Shown here one piece after another: positions 43,187 to 53,079 of a stretch of 64,000 nt of DNA. This stretch comes from Ramlibacter sp. Its GTDB lineage: Bacteria > Pseudomonadota > Gammaproteobacteria > Burkholderiales > Burkholderiaceae_C. How positions within the stretch are numbered: the stretch's first letter is position 1; the number at the start of each line of letters is the position of its first letter. Below the pieces are notes generated by a model, which was given only the letters and a program-made list of their open reading frames with translations, had not been told where the DNA came from and did not search any database. The position numbers were made by a program, and so were the translations under genes. The DNA is taken from positions 124,001 to 188,000 of the forward strand of contig JAJTCN010000001.1 in the NCBI GenBank assembly GCA_021323335.1, given 5' to 3'.

Positions 43187-43866
43187 AGCGGCGTCCCCAG
43201 CTTGCGCCGGCGGGTGAACAGGGCCTGGCCGGCCAGCCAGAACGCGCCGCGCATCAGCAGCGACAGCAGGAGGTAGAACACCGCGACCACCGCATAGGTC
43301 TCGAACGAGCGGAAGGTGTCGGACTGGATGCGGTTGGCGATGGCCGTCAGTTCCTCGGCGGAGATCTGCGAGGTGATGGAGGTGGCCAGCATGAGCAGCA
43401 CGAACTGGCTGGTCAGCGCGGGATAGACCCGCTCCATCGCCGGCCGCAGGATCACGTGCCAGTAGATCTGCGCGCGCGAAAGCGCCAGGCACTCCGCGGC
43501 CTCGATCTGGCTCTTGTGGATCGACTCGATGCCGGCCCGCATGATCTCGGTGGTGTAGGCCCCCACGTTGATCACCATGGCCAGGATGGCGGCGAGGAAG
43601 GCCGGCACCTTCAGCCCGATGCTGGCGAGCCCGAAGTACACCAGGAAGATCTGCACCAGCATCGGCGTGTTGCGGATCGCCTCGACGTAGATCGCGCAGG
43701 CTCGCGCCACGAACTTGTTGTGGCTGCCGCGCCCGATCGCGCACAGGGTTCCGATCAGCAGGCCGAGCAGCGTGGCGGCGAGCGACAGCTTGATGGTCAG
43801 CCAGGCGCCATGCAGGAACAGCGGCCATTGCGCCAGCACGCTGGTGAAGTCGAACTTGTAGGTCAT
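43183..43866 (-). CDS. Polar-amino-acid-type ABC transporter permease (first)
   Basis: 227 residues with about five transmembrane helices (FLHGAWLTIKLSLAATLLGL, AIRNTPMLVQIFLVYFGLAS). The EAA loop is EAAECLALSRAQIYWHVILR. The ATG overlaps the ribokinase stop, and the 3' end overlaps the second permease start, so the transporter genes are translationally chained to the sugar kinase. It is a paralogue of the second permease. Confidence 0.92.
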   Translation of the reverse strand: MTYKFDFTSVLAQWPLFLHGAWLTIKLSLAATLLGLLIGTLCAIGRGSHNKFVARACAIYVEAIRNTPMLVQIFLVYFGLASIGLKVPAFLAAILAMVINVGAYTTEIMRAGIESIHKSQIEAAECLALSRAQIYWHVILRPAMERVYPALTSQFVLLMLATSITSQISAEELTAIANRIQSDTFRSFETYAVVAVFYLLLSLLMRGAFWLAGQALFTRRRKLGTPL

Positions 43867-44786
43867 GGGCAGGCCAGGGCGGAGGGGCTTGCCACCTGCT
43901 GCACATCCTCGAGCTCCTGGAGCCTCGGGATCGACGCCTGGGCGCCCACGCGGGTGACGCACAGCGTCGCGGCCTGGATGCCTCGCATCACGGCGGCGTC
44001 CATCGAATGCCCGGCCACCCGCGCCGCGCAGAGGGCGCCGATGAAGGTGTCGCCCGCCGCCGTGGTGTCGACCACCCGCACCGCCAGCGCCGGAAAGTGG
44101 CGGCAGCCAGCCTCGTCGGCGACGACCACGCCCTGGCTGCCCAGGGTGACGATCGCGGTCGACGGTCCGCGGCGGCGCAGGGAGTACGCCGCCGCAGCCG
44201 CCCCGGCGGGGTCGGCCACCGGCCGGCCGGCCAGTTCGGCGGCCTCGATCTCGTTCATCACCAGGATGTCGATCAGCGACCAGAGTTCGTCGGGCAACCT
44301 GCAGACCGGCGCGGGGTTCATCACCACGGTCGCTCCCTTGGCGCGCATGGCGCGGGCCGCCAGCACCATTTCGGTCATCGGCACCTCGCACTGCAACAGC
44401 AGGAACTGCCCCTCGATGGCCTCGGGCTCCGCCTTGAGCAGGTCGTTGGCGCCGGGAACGATGGTGATGCGGTTCTCGCCCTCCGCGTCGACCATCACGA
44501 CGGCGACCCCGGTGCTCGCTTCGGCTGCGCGCACGTGTGCGACGTCTATCCCGTCCGCGGCGAGCGCGTTGCGCAGGGTCTTGCCGAAATCATCTTCGCC
44601 CACGCAGCCCACCATGGCGACGCGCGCGCCCTGGCGGGCGCAGGCGACGGCCTGGTTCGCGCCCTTGCCGCCGGGGTTGGTGAAGAAGGAAAGTCCGTGC
44701 AGCGTCTCGCCGCCGCGCGGAGCGCGTGCCACACGGACCACCAGGTCCATGTTCATGCTGCCGAAGACGACGATCTCTGGAGTCAT
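43863..44786 (-). CDS. Ribokinase-family (PfkB) sugar kinase
   Basis: 307 residues. The first PfkB signature is FFTNPGGKGANQAVACARQG, and the second is VRVVDTTAAGDTFIGALCAA with the catalytic Asp in AAGDTF. The start IVVFGSMNMDLVVRV is ribokinase-like, as is GATVVMNPAP. It phosphorylates a pentose or similar sugar. It lies between a GntR regulator and an ABC transporter, overlapping both by 4 bases, and shares the operon with an RpiB-type isomerase, so a C5-sugar phosphate route is the natural reading. Confidence 0.9.
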   Translation of the reverse strand: MTPEIVVFGSMNMDLVVRVARAPRGGETLHGLSFFTNPGGKGANQAVACARQGARVAMVGCVGEDDFGKTLRNALAADGIDVAHVRAAEASTGVAVVMVDAEGENRITIVPGANDLLKAEPEAIEGQFLLLQCEVPMTEMVLAARAMRAKGATVVMNPAPVCRLPDELWSLIDILVMNEIEAAELAGRPVADPAGAAAAAYSLRRRGPSTAIVTLGSQGVVVADEAGCRHFPALAVRVVDTTAAGDTFIGALCAARVAGHSMDAAVMRGIQAATLCVTRVGAQASIPRLQELEDVQQVASPSALACP

Positions 44787-45553
44787 GCCCTTTGGGTGCT
44801 TCGCTTCGGGCCGGATTGCTTCGCCGCGGCCGCGGCGGCATCCTCGCGCAGGTTCGCGCCGATCTCGAAGTGTTCGGTCAGCAGCGCATCCGCCTCGGCC
44901 GGATTCCTGCGCTGGATCGCCAGCATGACCTTTTCGTGGTGATCGATGAGATAGGCATCGACCTGGGGGACGCTGGCAATCACCTTCCTGCGTTCCAGGT
45001 GGGACGCCTGCAGCAGCTTGGCCACGGCGGCGTAGACGCTGGACAGCGCCGGCGAATGGGCCGCCTCCACGATCATCGAGTGGAAATGGAAGTCCGCCGC
45101 TCCGCCTTGCGCCGGATCGTCGATGGTCTCCTTGATCGCGCGCAGCGCCTGCGACAGCCTGTCGAGGTCCGGCGCGAGGGCGCGCGTGCACGCCAGGCGG
45201 ATCGCCTGCCGTTCGATCGCGATGCGGGCCTGCATCACGTCGTCCACCGCGCCGGCCTGCTGGGCGAGCACCAGGCTGAAGTAGTCCGCGAGCGCCGTGA
45301 AGTTGGGCTCGCGGACCACCGTGCCGTAGCCGCGCCGGATCTCGACGGCGCCCAGCGTGGACAGGGCCGTGAGGGCCTCGCGGATGACCGGCCGGCTGAC
45401 GCCGAGCGCGGCGGCGAGGTCACGTTCCGGCAGCAGCCGGTCGCCGGTCTTCAGGCGGCCCGACACCAGCTCGTCCCTCAGGAAGGACAGCACGCGGTCG
45501 TAGCCGTCCTCGTGCGCGCTGGCCCGCTGGGTGATCCGGATCGGCTTGTTCAT
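44783..45553 (-). CDS. GntR-family regulator of the FadR/FCD subfamily
   Basis: 256 residues. The winged helix is VLSFLRDELVSGRLKTGDRL, then LPERDLAAALGVSRPVIREA and LTALSTLGAVEIRRGYGTVV, the full GntR domain. The C-terminal FCD effector domain carries probable metal-ligand residues in ADFHFHSMIVEAAHS and DHHEKVMLAI. This subfamily binds TNGTNNNACNA-type palindromes and responds to organic or sugar acids. Such a palindrome (TGGTAATACCA) lies upstream of the first operon gene at 46149-46159. It lies second in the operon, 14 bases after the RpiB-type gene, so it is likely an autoregulated local repressor. Confidence 0.9.
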   Translation of the reverse strand: MNKPIRITQRASAHEDGYDRVLSFLRDELVSGRLKTGDRLLPERDLAAALGVSRPVIREALTALSTLGAVEIRRGYGTVVREPNFTALADYFSLVLAQQAGAVDDVMQARIAIERQAIRLACTRALAPDLDRLSQALRAIKETIDDPAQGGAADFHFHSMIVEAAHSPALSSVYAAVAKLLQASHLERRKVIASVPQVDAYLIDHHEKVMLAIQRRNPAEADALLTEHFEIGANLREDAAAAAAKQSGPKRSTQRA

Positions 45554-45567
45554 CGCGCGGGGCCCGC

Positions 45568-46098
45568 TCACTGCGGCTTCGTGCCCTGGCCCAGGGACCG
45601 CGCGGCTTCGCGCTCCAGCTCGCCGAGTTTCTCGACGCGGCGGCGGAAGTGTTCTTCCGTGCTGAACTCGGAGGCCAGGAAGGTCTCGATGACGTTGCGG
45701 GCCACCTGCGGGCCGATGATCCACGCGCCGATGCACAGCACGTTGACGTCGTCGTGTTCGACGGCCTGGCGCGCCACGAAGGTGTCATGGCAGACCGCGG
45801 CGCGAATGCCCGGAAACTTGTTGGCCGCGATGCAGGCGCCCGCGCCGGTGCCGCAGACCAGGATGACCCGCTTGGCCTTTCCCTCGCGGATGAGGGCGAT
45901 GGCCTTGCCCGTGACATCCGGGAAGTCGACCGGCGAGTCCGAGTTCGCCCCGACGTCGATGACCTGGTCGCAGTGTTCGGCCAGGATGCCGGCGACGAAG
46001 CCCTTGAGCAGGAATCCCGCGTGATCGTTCGCGAGGCCGATCGTCGGCCAGCGTGGCACCGCGATGGCGTGCGGTGAGCGTGCTTCGTCTTTGGACAT
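45568..46098 (-). CDS. RpiB/LacAB-type sugar-phosphate isomerase
   Basis: 176 residues. It has the family start IGLANDHAGFLLKG, the catalytic Cys in VILVCGTGAGACIAANKFPG, then IRAAVCHDTFVARQAVEHDD and NVLCIGAWIIGP. This fits ribose-5-phosphate isomerase B and related aldose-ketose isomerases. About 25 residues at each end extend beyond the short RpiB core. It leads the nine-gene leftward operon with GntR, ribokinase, an ABC importer, lactonase and sugar dehydrogenase. The substrate sugar phosphate is probably the ribokinase product. Confidence 0.9.
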   Translation of the reverse strand: MSKDEARSPHAIAVPRWPTIGLANDHAGFLLKGFVAGILAEHCDQVIDVGANSDSPVDFPDVTGKAIALIREGKAKRVILVCGTGAGACIAANKFPGIRAAVCHDTFVARQAVEHDDVNVLCIGAWIIGPQVARNVIETFLASEFSTEEHFRRRVEKLGELEREAARSLGQGTKPQ

Positions 46099-46148
46099 TC
46101 AGGGGGCCTCTTGCGACATGCGGCAGCCCTCGAGTGGCTGCCTTACCG

Positions 46149-46159
46149 TGGTAATACCA
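46149..46159. promoter_or_regulatory. GntR/FadR-type operator at the head of the nine-gene operon
   Basis: The perfect 11-base palindrome TGGTAATACCA matches the TNGTNNNACNA pattern bound by FadR-subfamily GntR proteins. It is centred about 55 bases upstream of the isomerase ATG. The operon itself encodes such a regulator at 44783-45553. Confidence 0.6.
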
Positions 46160-46221
46160 AGGGTAGACCGCCGCCGTTCCGCTTGTCAACAGGGCTTGCC
46201 CTTGCCGGGCCACCCCGGTCC

Positions 46222-47208
46222 TCAGTCGGCTACCCGCAGCACCACGTTGCCGGTCACGCTCCCGCCCTCCACCAGGTCGTGCGCCCGCGCCGCTTCGGCC
46301 AGCGGCAGCTCCATCGCGATCACGTGCGTCAGCCGGCCCGCGCGCAGCAACCCGTCCAGTTCGGCCAGCGCGGCCCGGCGATCCTCCTCGGTGAGCTCGT
46401 AGACCAGGAAGAACTGCAGCACGATGCTGTTCTGCATCAGCCACAGCGCGGGAACGCTGGCCTCGGCGCCCTCGACGCCATAAACCACCACGCGCCCGTG
46501 CGGACGGATCATGCCGGGGTAGGCCGCCGCGTTGCGCGTGAGGTTCATCTCGATCACCTCGTCCACGCCTGCGCCGCCGGTGAGCTCGCGCACGCGCGCC
46601 GCCACGTCCTCGCGCCGGTAGTCGATGACGTGGTCGGCGCCGGCGGAGCGCGCATGCGCGGCCTTGGCCTCGCTGCTCACCGTGGCCAGCACCGTCGCGC
46701 CGCGCGCCTTGGCCATCTGGATCGCGTATCGGCCGACGGAGCCGGCGCCGGCCTGCACCAGGACGGTCTTGCCCGGGCCCAGTTCGGCCAGCCGAACCGC
46801 CTGCATCGCCGTGAACGCAGGGATGCCCAGGCACGCACCTTCGGCGTCGCTCACTCCCGGCGGCAGGGGCACGGCCTGCGCCGCCGGCAACGCGATGAAC
46901 TCGGCGGCCGTGCCGAAGGCGCGCTTCCACTGGCCGTTCCACAGCCACACACGCTCGCCCACGCGGCTGGCCGGCACGCCTTCACCCACTGCGTCGATCA
47001 CGCCCGCGCCATCGCTGTGCGGCACGATGAGGGGCGCGATCAGCTTGCGGTTGCCGCCGCCCTTGCGCGTCTTCCAGTCCGAAGGATTGACGCCGGAGCA
47101 GCGCAGCTTCACGCGCACCTCGCCCGGGCCGGGTTGCGGCGTGGCTAGGTCCCCCACCCGCAGGACTTCAGTCGCCGGACCCTGCTTCTCGTAGTAAGCG
47201 GCCTTCAT
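46222..47208 (-). CDS. Zinc-free MDR-family quinone oxidoreductase
   Basis: 328 residues. It has the MDR opening MKAAYYEKQGPATEVLRVGD, GEVRVKLRCSGVNPSDWKTR, the NADPH motif VQAGAGSVGRYAIQMAKARG and the C-terminal GRLTHVIAMELPLAEAARAH. No structural-zinc cysteine cluster is present, as in NADPH:quinone reductases. The protein probably reduces a quinone or enone with NADPH. It lies 3 bases after the stop of the reductase gene at 47212 on the same strand, so the two form a pair behind a palindromic promoter region. Confidence 0.88.
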   Translation of the reverse strand: MKAAYYEKQGPATEVLRVGDLATPQPGPGEVRVKLRCSGVNPSDWKTRKGGGNRKLIAPLIVPHSDGAGVIDAVGEGVPASRVGERVWLWNGQWKRAFGTAAEFIALPAAQAVPLPPGVSDAEGACLGIPAFTAMQAVRLAELGPGKTVLVQAGAGSVGRYAIQMAKARGATVLATVSSEAKAAHARSAGADHVIDYRREDVAARVRELTGGAGVDEVIEMNLTRNAAAYPGMIRPHGRVVVYGVEGAEASVPALWLMQNSIVLQFFLVYELTEEDRRAALAELDGLLRAGRLTHVIAMELPLAEAARAHDLVEGGSVTGNVVLRVAD

Positions 47209-47211
47209 GGA

Positions 47212-48285
47212 TCATGCCGCCAGCCGGAGCCGCGCATCGCCGTTGCGCAGCAGCGCCGCGTCCACGCGACGGACGATGGCGTCCACCTCGGGATGCGACC
47301 GGCCCTTCTGCGCGGCGATCGACTGCACGAGCAGGTCCACGCGCTCGATCCGCCGCGCGCCGGCAGCCAGCGCGCGAGCGGCCGAGGAGGGCTTCTTCAG
47401 CGAAGTCGCCGCGGCCGCGTACTTTTCGTACGGGACGAGATCCTCCGGCTCGGCGCCCACTTCGCGACACAGGCTCGCCACCCATTCATAGACCTCGCGC
47501 GAGCGGGCCGGGTCGTCATGCACCGCGTTGGCGATCGGCACGATGCCGTCGTCGCCCACGCAGCGGTAGTTGCCGGTCAGGAGCATCGGCCACTTCGCGA
47601 GCGGGACGAACAGCGAAGCGTGCACCTTGAGCTTGACCGGCAGTTCCAGCGATTCGCCCGCCACCTCGAAGCGGGTCTTCTCGATGTCCGCCGCCAGGCG
47701 TTGCAGCAGCGCGGTATGCACTTCGTCCTCGAACGGTGCGCACTTGAAGTTGGTGGGCAGGCCCACCTGGAGCACATTCTTGGGTTCGTCCGCCGGACGG
47801 AACGCCTGCGGGTCGGGGCTGGCGAGGGTCACGCGGCCCGGCACGAACTGATCCCACAGCCGCAGGTCGCTGAAGCAGTCCGCGAGCGCCGCGACGTCCA
47901 GGCCCGGAATGCGGCGCAGGAACGGCGGCGGCGGCATGTTCATCAGGGCGAGGCACGGGATGCCCGTGCGGGCCACGCGCTGCATCAGCTGCAGGACGCC
48001 TTGTTCGCCGTACTGCGATTCCTGCATGGCAAGCACTGCCAGGTCGAAGCCGGCCGGCTGCACGTCCTCAGGCGTCGCCGCGACGATGGAGCCGGCGAGC
48101 GTGCGGCTGTCCACCTCCACCAGCCCGGCGCGTCCCTTGACGGGAAAGCGCACGCGGGTTCCTTCGCGGTTGATGAGGTCCCGCGTGGACGCGGTGCACA
48201 CCAGGCAGACGGCGTGCCCGGCTTGCGCGAGGCGCGTCGCGAGCAGGGACCCGTACGAGGCCCCCAGGATCAGGATCGATGACAT
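47212..48285 (-). CDS. Ketopantoate reductase (PanE/ApbA)-like dehydrogenase
   Basis: 357 residues. The N-terminal Rossmann start ILILGASYGSLLATRLAQAG and the long N-terminal domain (VCLVCTASTRDLINREGTRV) fit the ketopantoate reductase N-domain. The C-terminal half is helical, with VPLAKWPMLLTGNYRCVGDD near the middle and SHPEVDAIVRRVDAALL at the end. At 357 residues it is longer than typical PanE (about 300), and the second glycine of the standard GxGxxG is changed (GASYGS). It more likely handles another 2-oxo acid or sugar acid than pantoate. It is followed by the quinone oxidoreductase. Confidence 0.72.
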   Translation of the reverse strand: MSSILILGASYGSLLATRLAQAGHAVCLVCTASTRDLINREGTRVRFPVKGRAGLVEVDSRTLAGSIVAATPEDVQPAGFDLAVLAMQESQYGEQGVLQLMQRVARTGIPCLALMNMPPPPFLRRIPGLDVAALADCFSDLRLWDQFVPGRVTLASPDPQAFRPADEPKNVLQVGLPTNFKCAPFEDEVHTALLQRLAADIEKTRFEVAGESLELPVKLKVHASLFVPLAKWPMLLTGNYRCVGDDGIVPIANAVHDDPARSREVYEWVASLCREVGAEPEDLVPYEKYAAAATSLKKPSSAARALAAGARRIERVDLLVQSIAAQKGRSHPEVDAIVRRVDAALLRNGDARLRLAA

Positions 48286-48364
48286 CGGATGCTCCAGAGT
48301 TGAAAAAGCTGGGCACGCGGCGGGCCGCGGCGATGCATCCGATTATTCGTGAAACTGGAACTTT

Positions 48365-48379
48365 TGTTGCATCGCAACA
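48365..48379. promoter_or_regulatory. 15-base palindrome upstream of the reductase pair
   Basis: Arms TGTTGC and GCAACA flank ATC, 80 bases upstream of the reductase start. It is embedded in a larger interrupted symmetry with outer arms GGAAC (48357-48362 region) and GTTCC (48388-48392 region). It could be the operator for the two leftward genes. No regulator gene is adjacent. Confidence 0.4.
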
Positions 48380-48422
48380 TAAAAGGTCGTTCCACGATGC
48401 GAAACAACCGGGTCCGTCAGTT

Positions 48423-50168
<1,746 letters not shown>

Positions 50169-50187
50169 CGGCGTGATTATTCTTCCT

Positions 50188-50202
50188 TGATGACAGTCAT
50201 CA
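50188..50202. promoter_or_regulatory. 15-base palindrome upstream of the dehydratase
   Basis: Arms TGATGA and TCATCA flank CAG, 20 bases upstream of the dehydratase ATG (leftward). The position suits an operator overlapping the transcription start. FadR-type GntR regulators of sugar-acid genes bind similar short dyads, but no regulator is adjacent. Confidence 0.45.
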
Positions 50203-50223
50203 TCACTCGTCCCTTCCCGCCGA

Positions 50224-50238
50224 ATGGCAAAATGCCAT
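50224..50238. promoter_or_regulatory. 15-base palindrome upstream of the toxin-antitoxin pair
   Basis: Arms ATGGCA and TGCCAT flank AAA, 44 bases before the antitoxin GTG. The position is where type II antitoxins usually bind their own promoter. A second TGGCAT-like half (50252-50257, CTGGCATAAT) follows about 28 bases downstream. Confidence 0.45.
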
Positions 50239-50281
50239 GATTTCAAAGAGCTGGCATAATGTCCGCTCACCAGGAGCTCAT

Positions 50282-50626
50282 GTGGTCGCATTGCCCAAGC
50301 TGGAAGACCTGCCTCGCCAGACCGCCTCGGACGTCAAGAACAAGTGGCGGGAAGTCGTGCGCGAGGTGCGCGAGTCCGGCAGCGTCGCCATCACCAACCA
50401 TTCCTCGGTCGAGATGGTGCTGGTGAACGCGGAGGCATACCGGCAACTCGCGGCCAGCGCCGCGGCGCTGCAGGAAAGGGAGGCCGCGGTCCTGGACCAG
50501 CTCTCGGCACAGTTCGACCAACGCCTGGCGAGCCTGCAGGCACCGGATGCTGTCGACAAGGCCGCAGCCGTCTTCCGGCGCAAGGGCAGGCTCTCCACCC
50601 GGCCGAAGGCGGGCCCGGCGTTCTAG
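50282..50626 (+). CDS. Phd/YefM-like antitoxin
   Basis: 114 residues from a GTG with AGGAG 5 bases upstream. The N-terminal half has the Phd/YefM layout: QTASDVKNKWREVVREVRES then GSVAITNHSSVEMVLVNAEA and YRQLAA. It is a small DNA-binding antitoxin fold with a charged helical C-terminal tail (AALQEREAAVLDQLSAQFDQ) for toxin contact. The stop codon is directly followed by the toxin GTG. It should neutralise the zeta-like kinase and repress its own promoter through the palindrome at 50224-50238. Confidence 0.75.
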   Translation: MVALPKLEDLPRQTASDVKNKWREVVREVRESGSVAITNHSSVEMVLVNAEAYRQLAASAAALQEREAAVLDQLSAQFDQRLASLQAPDAVDKAAAVFRRKGRLSTRPKAGPAF

Positions 50627-51268
50627 GTGCGGCCTTTCATCATCGTCCTGGCCGGCGTCAACGGCGCCGGCAAGAGCTCGGTGCTCGGCGCGCTGCTGCG
50701 GGAGCAGGGACTCGGCTGCTACAACCCCGACCGCTACGCTGCGAGGCTGGGCCGGGAACTCGGCGTGACTCTTGCGCAGGCGAACGGCCGCGCGTGGCAG
50801 CACGGCAAGTCGCTGCTGGAACGGGCAATCGCCAGCAAGAGCAACCACGCCTTCGAAACGACTCTCGGTGGAAACACCATGCCGCGGCTGCTGCGCGATG
50901 CGTCCAAAACGCACGACGTGTTGATGCTGTACTGCGGCTTGGCATCGCCCGACCTGCACATCGCGCGGGTCGCGCAACGGGTCGCCCACGCGGGGCATCC
51001 CATCCCCGACGGGAAGATCCGCGAGCGGTGGAACACGTCGCGCTCAAATCTGGTGCAGTTGCTGCCCGTGCTCTCGCGCCTCCAGGTGTTCGACAACAGC
51101 CATTCGGTCGAGCCTGGCCAGGACATCCCGGACCCCGATCTCGTGCTCGAGCTTGATCGCGGGCGCATCCTTTTCCCCGCCGACCTGTCATTCGAGTCGC
51201 TCGCCGCGGCGCCGCCCTGGGCGCGGCCGATTCTGGAGGCGGCCATCCAGCGGCAGGCCCCGCGGTGA
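50627..51268 (+). CDS. Zeta-toxin-like P-loop kinase
   Basis: 213 residues from a GTG immediately after the antitoxin stop. Walker A is GVNGAGKSS (Lys16). Zeta-family blocks are CYNPDRYAARLGRELG, NHAFETTLGGNTMPRLLRDA and the C-lobe Arg-rich helix IRERWNTSRSNLVQLLP. Zeta toxins phosphorylate UDP-N-acetylglucosamine or related sugars and stop wall synthesis. Partners of zeta toxins are normally epsilon or PezA, so a Phd-like partner is unusual. Its length is intermediate between short chromosomal zeta-like kinases and Streptococcus zeta. Confidence 0.78.
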   Translation: MRPFIIVLAGVNGAGKSSVLGALLREQGLGCYNPDRYAARLGRELGVTLAQANGRAWQHGKSLLERAIASKSNHAFETTLGGNTMPRLLRDASKTHDVLMLYCGLASPDLHIARVAQRVAHAGHPIPDGKIRERWNTSRSNLVQLLPVLSRLQVFDNSHSVEPGQDIPDPDLVLELDRGRILFPADLSFESLAAAPPWARPILEAAIQRQAPR

Positions 51269-51293
51269 TACGGTCCGGTGTATTCTGGAAACG

Positions 51294-52061
51294 ATGATGG
51301 AACTGCTGACCGACCCGCAGGCCTGGATCGCGTTGCTCACCTTGACCGCACTGGAACTCGTGCTGGGCATCGACAACATCGTGTTCATCTCGATCCTGGT
51401 CGACAAGCTGCCGCCGGAGCGGCGGGAAATTGCCCGGCGCATCGGCCTGTTCATGGCCATGTTCATGCGCATCGGATTGCTGCTGGTCCTGGCGTGGATC
51501 ATCGGGCTGACGGCGCCCCTGTTCACGCTGCCGCTGGTGGGGCAGGAGATCTCGGGCCGCGACCTGATCCTCATCGCCGGTGGGCTGTTCCTGATCTGGA
51601 AGAGCACGGGCGAGATCCATGCCTCGCTCGCCGGCGAGGAGGAGCATCACGATTCGAAGGTGCGGGCGACGTTTGGCGCGGTGATCGTGCAGATCATGCT
51701 GGTCGACATGGTGTTCTCCCTCGACTCGATCATCACCGCCGTGGGCATGGTGGACGAGCTGGCCGTGATGGTGGCCGCCGTGATCCTGTCGGTCGGCATG
51801 ATGCTGCTGTTCGCCGGGGCGATCGGCCGCTTCGTCTCCGCCAATCCGACGATCAAGATGCTGGCCCTGTCGTTCCTCATCATGGTCGGCATGGTCCTGG
51901 TCGCCGACGGCCTGGAGTTCCACGTGCCCAAGGGCTATGTGTACTTCGCGATGGCCTTCTCGGTGGCCGTGGAAATGCTCAACCTCCGGCTGCGCCGCCG
52001 CGCCACGGTGCCGATGGGTGGCCGGGGCGCCGAATACGAACGGCACGCGCAACGCGACTGA
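51294..52061 (+). CDS. TerC-family integral membrane protein
   Basis: 255 residues with about seven hydrophobic helices. The TerC motifs ALELVLGIDNIVFISIL and LVDMVFSLDSIITAVGMV are present, and these acidic helices are thought to bind metal. A charged loop EEEHHDSKVRATFG lies between the third and fourth helices. It fits the YoaE/TerC group linked to manganese export and metalation of secreted proteins. It begins 25 bases after the toxin gene but probably has its own promoter. It converges on the pirin gene with 16 bases between stops. Confidence 0.9.
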   Translation: MMELLTDPQAWIALLTLTALELVLGIDNIVFISILVDKLPPERREIARRIGLFMAMFMRIGLLLVLAWIIGLTAPLFTLPLVGQEISGRDLILIAGGLFLIWKSTGEIHASLAGEEEHHDSKVRATFGAVIVQIMLVDMVFSLDSIITAVGMVDELAVMVAAVILSVGMMLLFAGAIGRFVSANPTIKMLALSFLIMVGMVLVADGLEFHVPKGYVYFAMAFSVAVEMLNLRLRRRATVPMGGRGAEYERHAQRD

Positions 52062-52077
52062 GCCGGGTCCGGCTTCG

Positions 52078-52953
52078 TCATGGCATCCGGCCGAACTTGC
52101 CGCTGTTGAAGTCCTGGATCGCCTGCACGATGCCGGCCTGGCTGTTCATCACGAACGGGCCATGGCCGACCACCGGCTCGTCGATGGGCTCGCCGGCCAG
52201 CAGCAAGAGCTTGGCGTCCGTGCCGGCCTCGACGCGGATCTCGCGTCCTTCGGCCGACAGCGTCGCCACCTGCGCGGGCTGCAGGTCGGCCTGGCCATTG
52301 ACGCGCACGCTCCCCTCCAGCACCACCAGCAAGCTGGTCCAGCCTTCGGGCTGCGCGAGCGACGCCGCGCGGCCCGCCTGCACACGGACATCCCACACGT
52401 TCATCGGCGTGAAGGTGCGGGCCGGCCCGCGCGCATCGCCGAACGCGCCCGCGATCACGCGCACCTGGCCGGCCGATCCCCCGTCCTCATTCGCCAGGGG
52501 AGCCACCGGGATGTCGGCATTCGCAATGGCCTGGTAGCCCGGCGGCGCCATCTTGTCCCTGGCCGGCAGGTTGACCCACAGCTGCACCATCTCGAACGGC
52601 CCGCCGGTGCGGGCGAAGTCTGCCGAGTGGAACTCCTCGTGCAGGATGCCGGCGCCTGCCGTCATCCATTGCACGTCGCCCTTGCCGATGACGCCGCCGT
52701 GGCCGGTGGAGTCGCGGTGCTCCACCTCGCCGTCATAGACGATGGTCACGGTTTCGAAGCCGCGGTGCGGATGCTGGCCGACGCCACGCCGCGCACCGGT
52801 GGGTTCGAAGCGGGTGGGCGCCGCATAGTCCAGCAGCAGGAACGGGCTGCGCTCCTCGGCGCCGGAACGGTAATCGAACATGCCATGCACGGGAAAGCCG
52901 TCCCCCACCCAATGGCGGTCGGGTGCGCTGCGCGTCGACAGAACCCTCTTCAT
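52078..52953 (-). CDS. Pirin-family bicupin protein
   Basis: 291 residues, ATG with AAGGAGG upstream. The first cupin has the iron-ligand block HPHRGFETVTIVYDGEVEHR and WMTAGAGILHEEFH, as in YhhW and human pirin; the second cupin lacks an obvious metal site. Pirins have quercetinase or redox-sensing roles. It follows a DoxX gene on the same strand, separated by a strong hairpin, and is part of a group of stress-type genes rather than a pathway. Confidence 0.9.
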   Translation of the reverse strand: MKRVLSTRSAPDRHWVGDGFPVHGMFDYRSGAEERSPFLLLDYAAPTRFEPTGARRGVGQHPHRGFETVTIVYDGEVEHRDSTGHGGVIGKGDVQWMTAGAGILHEEFHSADFARTGGPFEMVQLWVNLPARDKMAPPGYQAIANADIPVAPLANEDGGSAGQVRVIAGAFGDARGPARTFTPMNVWDVRVQAGRAASLAQPEGWTSLLVVLEGSVRVNGQADLQPAQVATLSAEGREIRVEAGTDAKLLLLAGEPIDEPVVGHGPFVMNSQAGIVQAIQDFNSGKFGRMP

Positions 52954-52987
52954 CGAAAAGCCTCCTTGCCCGGGAACATCGCGATAT

Positions 52988-53017
52988 GCGGCCCCTACCT
53001 GTTGCAGGTGGGGCCGC
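52988..53017. terminator. Strong hairpin between doxX and pirin genes
   Basis: Arms GCGGCCCC and GGGGCCGC with inner arms ACCTG and CAGGT enclose a 3-base loop, one T bulged. It lies between the DoxX stop (53080) and the pirin start (52953), both leftward. No T-run follows in the leftward direction (the next bases are ATATCGCG), so attenuation or mRNA-stability roles are also possible. Confidence 0.5.
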
Positions 53018-53079
53018 TTCGCCGATCGGGTAGGGGACGCCCGGGCGACACAGCGTTCCATGGCCGGGACAGTGCGTGA

